A DNA stretch of 64,000 nucleotides, from positions 20,221-84,220 of the forward strand of contig NZ_FNCS01000014.1 in assembly GCF_900100665.1 (NCBI RefSeq), in the 5' to 3' direction. The position numbers and the translations under genes are program-made. Positions 44,370 to 52,759 of this stretch are shown piece by piece (within the stretch, counting starts at the first letter, position 1; every line of letters starts with the position of its first letter). The stretch is from Pelagibacterium luteolum. Lineage in GTDB: Bacteria; Pseudomonadota; Alphaproteobacteria; Rhizobiales; Devosiaceae. The notes beneath the pieces are model-generated. The model did no database searches. It had not been told where the DNA came from and worked only from the letters and a program-made list of their open reading frames with translations.

Positions 44370-44801
44370 TCAAGCGCGATCATCTGAACGAACGATGAGT
44401 GGCAGGGACGCCCGGATCGTCCGATATGCTTGATGGAAGATCGGGTGCCATTCACCATTGAGGTCTCTGTCGAGTGGATGCCAGAAAAACGAGAACAAGA
44501 GGCCACCCCCGTCTTCCGTCCAGTGATTCGATACATCGGGAAGATCTGTGGTCTCGAATGCATAAAAGTGCCAAGGGACGGGAGGAAATCCTATCACGTC
44601 TCGGCCCAACAAGATTGGGCTCGCCGCAATGGATAGACCACTTTCCTCTCTCAGCTCACGTTCGGCCCCAATTGCGGGTTGCTCGTAAGTTTCTAGAGTA
44701 CCCTTGACGAACTGGCGACCTGCAAGGGGATGCAAGAACGACAACACCTCCAGCGCGCTTGACGTTTCGCGATACGGCAGCGCACAAACCTTCTCGATCA
44801 T
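44370..44801 (-). CDS. Nudix hydrolase
   Basis: A 143-residue protein with a perfect Nudix box: GTLETYE, seven residues, then RELREESGL. It hydrolyses a nucleoside diphosphate linked to another group; the substrate is unknown. The ATG at 44801 (MIEKVCALPYRE) gives the usual domain start; the frame is open further upstream but is not conserved-looking. It lies 326 bases downstream of the S-4TM gene on the same strand, so it may or may not belong to that system. Confidence 0.85.
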   Translation of the reverse strand: MIEKVCALPYRETSSALEVLSFLHPLAGRQFVKGTLETYEQPAIGAERELREESGLSIAASPILLGRDVIGFPPVPWHFYAFETTDLPDVSNHWTEDGGGLLFSFFWHPLDRDLNGEWHPIFHQAYRTIRASLPLIVRSDDRA

Positions 44802-45127
44802 AGCTCGTCCCCGGCTGATTCTGACGCCCTCCAAGACACTAGGTCGATGTCCGCTTCCAGCAAACACCCAAGACATCCTCAACGACCACAATTGGGTCGG
44901 ATCCCGAACGGCGGGATTTTCCAGGTCATCGCCCAAACCAGTCAGTCGGGCTTCGGCCCCAATCTCGCCGTTTTGCTCGTGATCGGGTTTCCAGTGGGGA
45001 TGACTGAGATGGGTGGCTTCCTGCCTGTCCGCTTCTGAGCGGCAGAGTTGGGAAGCGGCCATCTGGGGGACCCGCACTTCGAAGCAACGCGCCTAACTTC
45101 TGTCGCCACGATTCAAATCATCCTTTG
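44802..45127. other. Gap between Nudix and S-4TM genes
   Basis: 326 bases with no convincing gene. The Nudix frame remains open through it but without family-like sequence. No terminator hairpin with a U-tract is apparent, so read-through from the S-4TM gene into the Nudix gene is possible. Confidence 0.4.
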
Positions 45128-46066
45128 TTAAGAGCTGCCGTTAGGCTTGGCTGCTACTTTCTCCAGATATTGAGCCAAGAAGTCGCTGGCAGCTTCATTC
45201 ATCTCGTCTTCTAACCCAGGGCGTAGGAACTTGTAGACAAGGGGGATTACCAGCGGGCTGGACACTCGACGTGCATAGATGGCATCCTGAAATTCCCGTG
45301 CTTTGACGGTAGCTTCGTTCTCAATGCCATCTTCTTCGAGGCACCGTTCCCACAGCGTTTTAGCAAACTTCATGAGATCTTGCTGCTGGTCCGCCGTGTC
45401 TCGCTGTCGGTAGAATTCCCTGATCGACCAACTGAGCAGTGGGCTTAGCAGCGCAATATTCAACACCCATTCTTGTAGAGTGAGCTGCTGCACGATTCCG
45501 AGCACCACGACAATGGCAGCCACGGCAACCGCTAGACCGGCCAAGATAGATGCGTAATGCCGGCGTAGTTCGCTGTCGTATCGGAGATTGGTCCTCTGGC
45601 AAATAAACCGTGCCAAGTGGAGCGGAACGCCGCCGGCGGCCTTCGGATACCAGCCTGTCAGCTGGCTGTCGTCGTGACCAGACGTGTATTTTGTCGCCGC
45701 GCGGTGGATGTCTTCGGCCTCGACCCGATCGCCCACCACGAATGGGTTCCATCCGATCTCCAGCACGGTACAGTCGAACTGCTCCGCTATTTTCGCAGCA
45801 CGTTTCAGAGTTGCCTTGTACTGCTGGTCGATCCAAAGCGGATCAAGGAGCAGCACCATCAATGCCAGCAGGGTGAAATAGGGCCTAACTTGAGGATCAG
45901 CTGCGCCCCAGATTGCCCCCACGACTGGAACTAGCACCGTCAGGCATAGCTGCAGCACCATCAAGCGGGTCGCAACCGTATAGGTATGCGTTCGCGCCCG
46001 CAGTAGCTTCAGCTGTGCCTCTTCGTCCTGCCGGACCGGAATCTGGTTTTGCATGGTGTCAGCCAT
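45128..46066 (-). CDS. S-4TM family putative pore-forming effector
   Basis: A 312-residue membrane protein with four predicted helices in two pairs: MVLQLCLTVLVPVVGAIWG and TLLALMVLLLDPLW near residues 35-80, then ILAGLAVAVAAIVVVLGIV and WVLNIALLSPLLSW near 170-215. Between them is the conserved soluble segment with GWNPFVVGDRVEAEDIHRAATKY. This is the S-4TM (SMODS-associated 4TM) architecture, predicted to form pores and kill the cell when a cyclic nucleotide signal is made. Its start overlaps the CD-NTase stop by eight bases, so the two are coupled. Confidence 0.85.
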   Translation of the reverse strand: MADTMQNQIPVRQDEEAQLKLLRARTHTYTVATRLMVLQLCLTVLVPVVGAIWGAADPQVRPYFTLLALMVLLLDPLWIDQQYKATLKRAAKIAEQFDCTVLEIGWNPFVVGDRVEAEDIHRAATKYTSGHDDSQLTGWYPKAAGGVPLHLARFICQRTNLRYDSELRRHYASILAGLAVAVAAIVVVLGIVQQLTLQEWVLNIALLSPLLSWSIREFYRQRDTADQQQDLMKFAKTLWERCLEEDGIENEATVKAREFQDAIYARRVSSPLVIPLVYKFLRPGLEDEMNEAASDFLAQYLEKVAAKPNGSS

Positions 46067-46922
46067 ATCTAGGAAAATAAGAGGGCAGGATTAGACCCCA
46101 CTTTTCGATTGCGCCCGCCACGTTGCCGCCTGCCGTCATGGCTTCGGCTTCCTTCGCCCGATCCCGCGCCCAGGTCAGACGGTCCACCAGAAGCTGGATC
46201 TTGACTTTCGTATCCACGTGCGCCCCGACGTCGTCGCTATAGCCGGCCGGATCAGCCAGTTTGTACTGCACCAACTTAATGCCTTTGTCGAAGACGTAGC
46301 GCATGCCAGACGGGTAATCAGTGATCGTGATGCCGTCGAGAGCTTTCAGGATCAGCGCCTCCAGATGGAAGGACTTGAAGAGACCCCGGCTCTTATTCCA
46401 CCCCTTGATCATCTTTATCAATGGCACGAGGTCGTTGTTGTGCGCCTTATTGGCTGCCGTCCAAATCTCCACATGCTTTTTCGGATCCGTAGATATCCAT
46501 TTGTTGAGCTCAAGGCTAGGAATGAGGTAACCGCCACCCTTGCGGTAGAAGGCTGGCACTACGTCGACGTTGAAATCGGTGAAGGTGATGGTAACGGCCG
46601 AACCGTCCGGCCTTATGTCAGGCGTTTTGGTATACGTCTTGCGGAGCGACTTCTTGATACTCTCGAGCAGGGCCTTCTTTCCATCCTCACGATAATACTT
46701 CACATCCAGGACAATGAAGATATCGACGTCGGCCTCTTTAAGTGGCCTGATCATGGTGCTGCGGCGGTATGACCCCGTGAGAAACGTTTCCTTGATGTCG
46801 AAATCACGCTCCAGAACCTCGCGGATTGCTTTCTGACGGCCCGCAACCGTCTGCTCCTGCAGGTCGGTGATTTCAAGATTGCTGCGAAGGACACGAAACG
46901 CATCCGCAATTGTTCTTACCAT
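46059..46922 (-). CDS. CD-NTase (CBASS-type oligonucleotide cyclase), short form
   Basis: A 287-residue nucleotidyltransferase with the polymerase-beta fold active site: GSYRRST at about residue 48, the metal-binding pair in DVDIFIVLD at about 64 and the third acid in FNVDVVPAF at about 118. The SMODS-type helical half follows (PLIKMIKGWNK). All three catalytic acids are present, so it should make a cyclic di- or oligonucleotide. It lies between a second, longer CD-NTase and the S-4TM effector. Confidence 0.87.
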   Translation of the reverse strand: MVRTIADAFRVLRSNLEITDLQEQTVAGRQKAIREVLERDFDIKETFLTGSYRRSTMIRPLKEADVDIFIVLDVKYYREDGKKALLESIKKSLRKTYTKTPDIRPDGSAVTITFTDFNVDVVPAFYRKGGGYLIPSLELNKWISTDPKKHVEIWTAANKAHNNDLVPLIKMIKGWNKSRGLFKSFHLEALILKALDGITITDYPSGMRYVFDKGIKLVQYKLADPAGYSDDVGAHVDTKVKIQLLVDRLTWARDRAKEAEAMTAGGNVAGAIEKWGLILPSYFPRYG

Positions 46923-46973
46923 GACCTGCAGTAGCTCACCGTTTCGATCGTTGCCATCAGCGTCCCCGTCGAT

Positions 46974-48410
46974 CTATCTGATTACCACATAGAACGGTTC
47001 GCTGAAGCCGACCAAACGATCATCGTTTCTTCGGATGATGAATGCCTCGGCCATGTGAACGCCGCGATATTCCAAATCTTCCCAACGACGATTGCCCTCG
47101 GTGGGCTGTTCGAAGCCGCCCCGTCCTTTCTTGAGGGCCATGGCAATTGCGCCAGTATTGGTGATGCGCCATCGAACGTAGCAATCAGCTGGCACCATCT
47201 GGAACTTGTTGACTCTCACGGTGAACCACAAGCCGCCCCGCGGTGGCAGCGCCTCTCCAGAATTGATCAGATAGGCTCTACCCGTTTTCTGACGGGCGTA
47301 TTCTGCAGATACCTGCACGTTGCGGGAAACAAATTCTGCAGGTTGCCAGCGTGGCGGCTGAATATGTGCGGGTGTTTTGAACCAGGACGGAAGTATGGTG
47401 ATGCCAAAGTCGATCACGTTATCGACGAGGCTGTCGAGGTGGGCAGCTCCTTCCATCAGCAAGGCGCTCGTGCGCTGCATGGCGGACGCCTCGGCCTTCT
47501 TCACGTTCTCACCCTTGGCGAACTCGTCGCCGAAGACTTTGCGCCATTTCTCGATGCTGTCGGATCGTGTCGTAGCGTTGATCGCTTCGTCGATCCATTT
47601 CCGGTACTTGTTCACGAAGTTCCGGAAATTGGCATACTGGGTGTCGTTCCAGAGATCGGCAAAATCCTGGGATGGGAGCGCCGGATTAGGCACCTGCGGT
47701 TTGTTCGGGCGTGCCTGCAACCAGTCGTCCAAGCGGCCCATGATCGTCTGTAGGGCGCTCGGCGTATCCGAAAACGCACTGGAATCCTTGTCGAACCACT
47801 CGATGCGGTGACCGATAAGTGTCGTCAGAAGAACGGACTGGCAGCTAAAGCGCTTCTTGATGTCTCTGATGTACTTGATCAGCCTGGTGGCTTTGCGGAA
47901 TGAGTTGTTGCCCGAGTAGCCATTCTTTTCGCGCATCCACCGCGTGTATTCGACCGGCTGGGATTCTTCGAACTCATCCTTGCGCTTGTTGCAGACCTCA
48001 AGGGTACCCTGGCACTCGCGGTCCCTAACCAGGGGAGCAATGTCGATCTTACAGTCGTCCGCGTATGTGATCGTGACGCAGTAGTCATAGACGACCGTCT
48101 TGTCGCCGTACCTGCCGCTGTCGAGGAAAATCCGCCCGAGTTCCTTGACGAACTGGGCAGCGCTCCAACCGTCTATGGCGTACACTTTCACTAGAAGGTC
48201 GGCGTCGAATTCTCCCCCATCCACAGGACGAATGATGGTGTCGTGCGCCCAAGACCCCTGCTCGATGAAGGTGGATATCCGCGGCTCCCATTCAGAGCCT
48301 CTGATAAAATCCTTGATGGTTTCTACCCGCACTTCAAGCAGGTCTAGGCGGGCTTGATTGAGGTTGACTGTATCGGTCAGAAAATCTTTGAAGTCGCTGA
48401 CAAGTTTCAT
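46974..48410 (-). CDS. CD-NTase with C-terminal sensor-like domain
   Basis: A 478-residue SMODS-family nucleotidyltransferase. It has GSWAHDT at about residue 50, acids in FDADLLVKV at about 68 and KIDIAPLV at about 122, so the active site is complete. After the helical SMODS core (to about 320) comes a beta-rich C-terminal region of about 130 residues (WFTVRVNKFQMVPADCYVRWRITNTG, then GRGGFEQP and FYVVIR). That region resembles the AGS-C sensor domain associated with such enzymes. It is the first gene of the three-gene operon; the next starts 51 bases later. Confidence 0.87.
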   Translation of the reverse strand: MKLVSDFKDFLTDTVNLNQARLDLLEVRVETIKDFIRGSEWEPRISTFIEQGSWAHDTIIRPVDGGEFDADLLVKVYAIDGWSAAQFVKELGRIFLDSGRYGDKTVVYDYCVTITYADDCKIDIAPLVRDRECQGTLEVCNKRKDEFEESQPVEYTRWMREKNGYSGNNSFRKATRLIKYIRDIKKRFSCQSVLLTTLIGHRIEWFDKDSSAFSDTPSALQTIMGRLDDWLQARPNKPQVPNPALPSQDFADLWNDTQYANFRNFVNKYRKWIDEAINATTRSDSIEKWRKVFGDEFAKGENVKKAEASAMQRTSALLMEGAAHLDSLVDNVIDFGITILPSWFKTPAHIQPPRWQPAEFVSRNVQVSAEYARQKTGRAYLINSGEALPPRGGLWFTVRVNKFQMVPADCYVRWRITNTGAIAMALKKGRGGFEQPTEGNRRWEDLEYRGVHMAEAFIIRRNDDRLVGFSEPFYVVIR

Positions 48411-48977
48411 AAGCTAGCCCCCTGAAAATAGAAGTACTCGAGTGTTGAGGGCCTTTCAACCTAACGTGCCTCTCCTCCTTTGGGATTGTAACGCGAACCA
48501 ACCATAAACCCCGACTGGACCGGGCTGCGCGCAGTTGGCAAGCGCATTTCCGCCCCATACATCTTGTGCAGGTATCTGCAATGGTCGAATCTGTGCCGAA
48601 GCGGACCAACAGTTCACGGGCCCGGTCTACCCATAGTGCGAATTGAAACGGACGGAAGGTTCCGGATGATCGGTGAAGCGCGGTGAATGGCGACAATTGC
48701 GTCGGTAGAAGACCGGCAGCAATGGGGATCGCAAGCTGAATGTCCCGCTACGTCTCAGGCTTCACAGCAGACCGTAAATCGCAATGGCTAGTGTCGCCGC
48801 GAACGGCGAACCGAGCCAGTGGTACAACCCCTGCCATACGAAATGTTCGCCTCCGTCCCTTGCGTCCTGAGATCGCGGACCCGCATGGGCGATGCCCCGG
48901 AACGGGGTTTCGAAAGCCGCCAGCGGCGGTGCTTAGAGCCCGGCCCGAAGGGCGACGCCCAACAAACCGTTACCGAT
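48411..48977. other. Gene-free region upstream of the CD-NTase operon
   Basis: 567 bases in which I find no convincing gene in any frame. It must hold the CD-NTase operon promoter (right end of that operon at 48410). A small GC-rich inverted repeat, AAAGCCGCCAGCGGCGG, lies near 48915. This may be the insertion junction between the defence cargo and the ICE backbone, which resumes at about 48978. Confidence 0.45.
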
Positions 48978-49381
48978 CTATTCGTTGGCCATGGGTGGCG
49001 CTGCGAGGCGCATCAGGGCCGAGACGCCGGTGACGCCGCCGCCGATGAGAGCAAAGATTTCCAGCCATATGGAGGATGGGACGGCCTCGGCCATGATGCC
49101 GTGGACGACCGCATAGCCTGCAATGGCTGCTGGCACGGTGAAGATCACGGAGATGATCCAGCGCAGGATCGGGGAGCGTAGAGGATCGCCAGCACGTAAT
49201 AGGATGCCACTCCGGCGACCAGTGGCATCAGGGGCGCGCCGATCCAGCCTGCGCCTGTCTCTAGGGCAAGCCGTCCGGCCCATAGCGCCAGCGCGAAGGG
49301 CAGCGCGTAGGTGGCGAGCATGTAGGCAAAGACGGCCAGCCCGCTGATCAGAACCACGCTCATGGTCATCATCAGGACCAT
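48978..49381 (-). pseudogene. Conserved ICE membrane protein, frameshifted
   Basis: The 5' half (from ATG 49381) reads MVLMMTMSVVLISGLAVFAYMLATYALPFALALWAGRLAL, read across two helices, then GAGWIGAPLMPLVAGVASYYVLAILYA and nonsense. The 3' half is in another frame: LRSPILRWIISVIFTVPAAIAGYAVVHGIMAEAVPS, then IFALIGGGVTGVSALMRLAAP. In related elements these halves are one polytopic protein of about 130 residues. The break lies at about 49170-49185 and could be a real mutation or a base-calling error. Confidence 0.7.
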
Positions 49382-49442
49382 CGTCGGCCTCCCGGCAGAG
49401 TGAGACGATCCGGCACGATCGTAGCGCGCCGGATCGGAGATT

Positions 49443-49817
49443 TCAGGCGACGATCCTGCCGCCGAGATTGGCGAGCTTGGCATATATGCTAAGCCGGTAT
49501 TCAGCCCGGAAATGCAGGTCGCGTTCGACCGGCAGGCCGAGCCCGCCGCGAACGTCCTCGATTTCCGAGAGCATGGCATAGCCGAGTTCGGGACAGCCGA
49601 GACCCAAATCCATCACGCCGAACGGCCTCAAATCGCCATCCTCGGCATGGGCTTCGGTGATGAGCCATGTCGCCCCGGCATCCGGGGTAAACAGCTTGAC
49701 CACTGGGAACGGATCGAACTGCTCCCGTTCCTCGGCCAGCCGGCCATTCTCGATGAGTTTGGCGAGCAGATCGTCGGGGATCAGGGGTTCGGTGCGGGAA
49801 AATCTCCGGGACATCAT
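49443..49817 (-). CDS. DUF2958 family protein
   Basis: A 124-residue DUF2958 protein: LIPDDLLAKLIENGR, DPFPVVKLFTPDAGATWLITEA, FGVMDLGLGCPELGYAMLSEIED and a C-terminal LSIYAKLAN. The family is restricted mainly to plasmids and ICEs and its role is unknown. The ATG overlaps the stop of the preceding small gene. Confidence 0.9.
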   Translation of the reverse strand: MMSRRFSRTEPLIPDDLLAKLIENGRLAEEREQFDPFPVVKLFTPDAGATWLITEAHAEDGDLRPFGVMDLGLGCPELGYAMLSEIEDVRGGLGLPVERDLHFRAEYRLSIYAKLANLGGRIVA

Positions 49818-50160
49818 GCGTCCTCCCGCTCGGGGCTATTGATGCGGTGCCGGATACGAAAGGCAGTGATTGCGCCCGCCTGCCGCGCCAGCTGCGCGAA
49901 AGCGCATCGATCTCGCCGCGACGTGCGAAGCGGATGGCGGCAAGGTTCTCCTGAAAAATCCGCTCGTCGGCCCGCGTCCACATGCTGTTGGACCGCCTGT
50001 GTCTACTTTGACGGGACTTGGCTTGGCTGGTCACAGTCAGGCGTTCGGCACGGGCGATGATCTGGCGTTCGACGGTGCCAAGATGCCGGGCGGTTTCCGC
50101 CCGCGCGCGCTCCATGCAGGTCAGCATGGCCCGGATATCGGCATGGTGTTTCATGGTCAT
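49814..50160 (-). pseudogene. Small ICE protein, probably frameshifted
   Basis: From ATG 50160 the frame reads MTMKHHADIRAMLTCMERAR and continues well past ADERIFQENLAAIRFARRGEIDALS. Beyond that the natural end is in another frame: QLARQAGAITAFRIRHRINSPEREDA, with a stop that overlaps the DUF2958 start as ATGA. That tight coupling suggests the second frame is the true C-terminus. The uninterrupted alternative runs antisense-like through DUF2958 to 49501 and is rejected. I do not recognise the family. Confidence 0.5.
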
Positions 50161-50270
50161 GGTTCCTGTGCTGCGGTCGAGGTCACCGGCCGCGCCGAAC
50201 GGGCGCGGCCGCAAAATCCTCGATGTGCTGGGGAGGAAGGCTGGGACCTCGCGAGGCCCCGGCCAGCGCG

Positions 50271-52454
50271 TTATTCGGCGGCGATGGTGAAGTTCTCGCC
50301 GTCCGGCTCGGCTTCGTCCTCCGGAACCTGCTCCGGCTCGGCGTCAAGCCACGCGGGCCGCGCCGTGCGCATCAGCGGCGGGAGCCATCCGGTTCCCGCA
50401 AGAAGCTGCTCGGCGGCTTCGGCCATCGGCAGCTTCTTCATGTCCTTGATGCGTTCGGCGGCTTCCGCACTCACCCCGTCCTCGACGGCGGCGAGAATAT
50501 GCGCCTTCGTCACGCGCCCGAGATAGGCACGTACCGTGGGCGTCCAGTGCGCCGTCATGTCGAGGGCAAGGGCGGTCGCCAAGCTCTCCGCCGTCTCCTG
50601 CCGGGGCCTGCGCTCCCAAGGCTGCCGCACGGCATTGACGGTCAGGGCAGCGCAATGGGCGAACAGCGCCATGACGCTGGCATGGTCGAGCCCGGCGATG
50701 AAGTCCCAAAGCTCCGCAATGTCGCGGGGCAGGTCCGCTGCCCATCCTTCGTGACGATCCGCCAGCGCCTTGGCTGCTGCCGTATCGTCAATGCCGTCCG
50801 CGAAACTGCCGAGATAGCTGCCCGTCGGGCGGATTTCGAGGATATGGGCTTCCCCGCTTCCGCGATAGTAGGTCTGCGCCACCAAGGCATGGGTGACGGC
50901 GACAAGTGCGATATCGGGCTGCTCACCCAGGACGAGACGCAGGCCAAGGGTCCGGTGCGCGGTAAGGTCGCGGACAAGAGCATCCGATATCGGCTTGCCC
51001 GCGTCCCCGCCGTCCTCGTCCTCGGGGTCGGGCGCGGGATCGTCCCCGCCGTCCTCGATGATTTCACCGTCCTCGTTGACGCGGACGCCGTCATCATCGT
51101 CGTCGGCCTCGTCCGGGTCCACCTCCGGTTCCTCGTCCTCGGGCCGGATGAAACCGCGCTCGACGCGCAAGGTGCCGTCACTAGCGAGGGCGACGAAGAC
51201 GCCCGCCCGCGCCACGTCCTCGGGGACATAAGCGCTCTGCTTGGCCTCGAGCCGCTCGATTTCGGCTTCAAGCTCCCCGAACCGCTCATCCACATCGGGC
51301 GGCAGTTCGTCCGCGTCCTGATACTTCTCGGTGAGCGTATCATAATCCTCGTGCGCAGCGATGAGGGTGGCATCATCGTCCTCGGACAGGTCAACCGGCT
51401 CGGGATAGATGCGGCGCATGTTGTAAGCATAGACGAAGCTTATGCTGGCCTCTGCCCACTTCCAGCCTTCCGCTTCGCGGATTTCCTCGGCGGCAGCTTC
51501 CAGCTTCTCGATGGTCAGCCGGTCCAGCAGCGCGGCGTCCTCGAAGAACCCGCCACGATCCTCAGTGAACAGGTCGCGGACGATGCTCCCACCTGCCTCC
51601 AAATAGGCTTCCGCGCCCACGAAGGCGGCGCGGCGATCCGAGGCCGGGACGTGGCCGTCCGTCAGTTCGCGGCGGATGAAAGACGGATCGCGATTGTAGG
51701 ACAGACCATCGAAAACCTGCTCCTGACGGTCGTGATCGTCCGTGATGGCGAACGCCTGCAACTGGTCCATGGTCAATTCGCCGTCGCGATAAAGCTGGAT
51801 CAGCCGAGGGCTGACATTGGCGAGGCGAAGCCGCTGCCGCACCACCGTCGCGGTCACCCCGAAGCGGGCGGCGATTTCCTCCGGCCCCAATCCGCGCGTT
51901 TCGGCAAGCTCGTGGAACTTCTCGAACTCGTCGGCGGGGTGCAGGTCCTCGCGGTTGACGTTCTCGTCAAGGCTGATTTCGGCGGGATCGTTCGTGGTGT
52001 CGATGACGCAGCGCATCGGCTCGGACATGTCAATTTCCCCGCGCTCGACGCGCAGAAGCTGCGCCAGCCTGCGGCCTTCCCCGATGCTGACCAGACAGAA
52101 GCCGGTTTCCGCTCCTTCCGCATCGCGTTCGGGTTCCACCACGAGGTTTTGCAGGAGACCCTTGGCGGCGATGCTCGCGGCCTTGCCTTCGATAGAGGCC
52201 GCGCTGTGCGGGGTCTTGCGGGCGTTTCCGGGGTGCTTCTTGAGCTTGTCGAGGGGAATGAAGACCGTGTCGTCGGCCACCGTCCCGTCCTCACTCTCCA
52301 CCGCCTGCGCGGGTGCCGCATCCCCGGCGTCCGGTCCGGCCACCGAAGCCGTCACCTTCGCGGCAATATCGCCAATGGAGCGGATTTCCGTATCCGCCAC
52401 CACGTCCATTGTCTCCACGGGGGCGGGCTTCGCCTTCTTGGATGTTCTAGCCAT
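50271..52454 (-). CDS. Large ParB/RepB-like nuclease-domain protein
   Basis: A 727-residue protein. Residues about 60-170 form a ParB/Srx-type domain (PLDKLKKHPGNARKT, GLLQNLVVEP, SIGEGRRLAQL, ENVNREDLHPADEFEKF), followed by the HTH of the KorB/ParB class (GPEEIAARFGVTATVVRQRLRLANVSPRLI). A long C-terminal half includes a very acidic linker (DPDEADDDDDGVRVNEDGE) and a helical domain. Such proteins are common on alphaproteobacterial plasmids and ICEs and probably bind DNA for partition or regulation. The ATG at 52454 (MARTSKKAK) follows AAAGGATTGG. Confidence 0.92.
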   Translation of the reverse strand: MARTSKKAKPAPVETMDVVADTEIRSIGDIAAKVTASVAGPDAGDAAPAQAVESEDGTVADDTVFIPLDKLKKHPGNARKTPHSAASIEGKAASIAAKGLLQNLVVEPERDAEGAETGFCLVSIGEGRRLAQLLRVERGEIDMSEPMRCVIDTTNDPAEISLDENVNREDLHPADEFEKFHELAETRGLGPEEIAARFGVTATVVRQRLRLANVSPRLIQLYRDGELTMDQLQAFAITDDHDRQEQVFDGLSYNRDPSFIRRELTDGHVPASDRRAAFVGAEAYLEAGGSIVRDLFTEDRGGFFEDAALLDRLTIEKLEAAAEEIREAEGWKWAEASISFVYAYNMRRIYPEPVDLSEDDDATLIAAHEDYDTLTEKYQDADELPPDVDERFGELEAEIERLEAKQSAYVPEDVARAGVFVALASDGTLRVERGFIRPEDEEPEVDPDEADDDDDGVRVNEDGEIIEDGGDDPAPDPEDEDGGDAGKPISDALVRDLTAHRTLGLRLVLGEQPDIALVAVTHALVAQTYYRGSGEAHILEIRPTGSYLGSFADGIDDTAAAKALADRHEGWAADLPRDIAELWDFIAGLDHASVMALFAHCAALTVNAVRQPWERRPRQETAESLATALALDMTAHWTPTVRAYLGRVTKAHILAAVEDGVSAEAAERIKDMKKLPMAEAAEQLLAGTGWLPPLMRTARPAWLDAEPEQVPEDEAEPDGENFTIAAE

Positions 52455-52693
52455 AGTTCCAATCCTTTCTCTGTTAATGCCGGAGGCATGTCCCCGACAT
52501 GCCTCCCGGGGGCGCGTGAGCGCGCGGCAGAGAGGGGGGCGAATGCAGGCGAGCAGGGCCGGGGTTGCGCGGCCGAGCGGGGTGGATTGGAACGGTGGGA
52601 GATGTGGGGCTATGCGCCGCCCTGCGAGCCAGCGGCCCCGCCCTCGCGCAGGCGGCGTTCGTGGGGGAGAGATGGCCAAGACCATCTCTCCCC
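52455..52693 (-). promoter_or_regulatory. Leader of the ParB-like gene with shared palindromes
   Basis: The same ordered elements as in front of DUF932 occur here: the palindrome GGAGGCATGTC-CCC-GACATGCCTCC (52482-52506), then the GGGGGCGCGTGAGCGCGCGG hairpin, CGCAGGCGGCGTTCG, and a hairpin at 52664-52693. That last hairpin, GGGGAGAGATGG-CCAAGA-CCATCTCTCCCC, has a perfect 12-base stem. The last also sits just after the integrase gene and could double as its terminator. Confidence 0.7.
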
Positions 52694-52759
52694 TGATTAG
52701 ATCAGTTGCTTATCTGAGAGTGCTTGAAGCGATTTGATGATCGGCGGTTGTCGGATTAT

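Noticed and set aside
49501..50214. A 237-codon minus-strand frame covering the small gene and DUF2958
   Set aside because: Its second half overlaps DUF2958, which is real. The first half is better explained as a frameshifted small gene ending at 49814.
50223..52700. An 825-codon plus-strand open frame opposite the ParB-like gene
   Set aside because: No family signal; the minus strand encodes a clear ParB/KorB-type protein with a good start.
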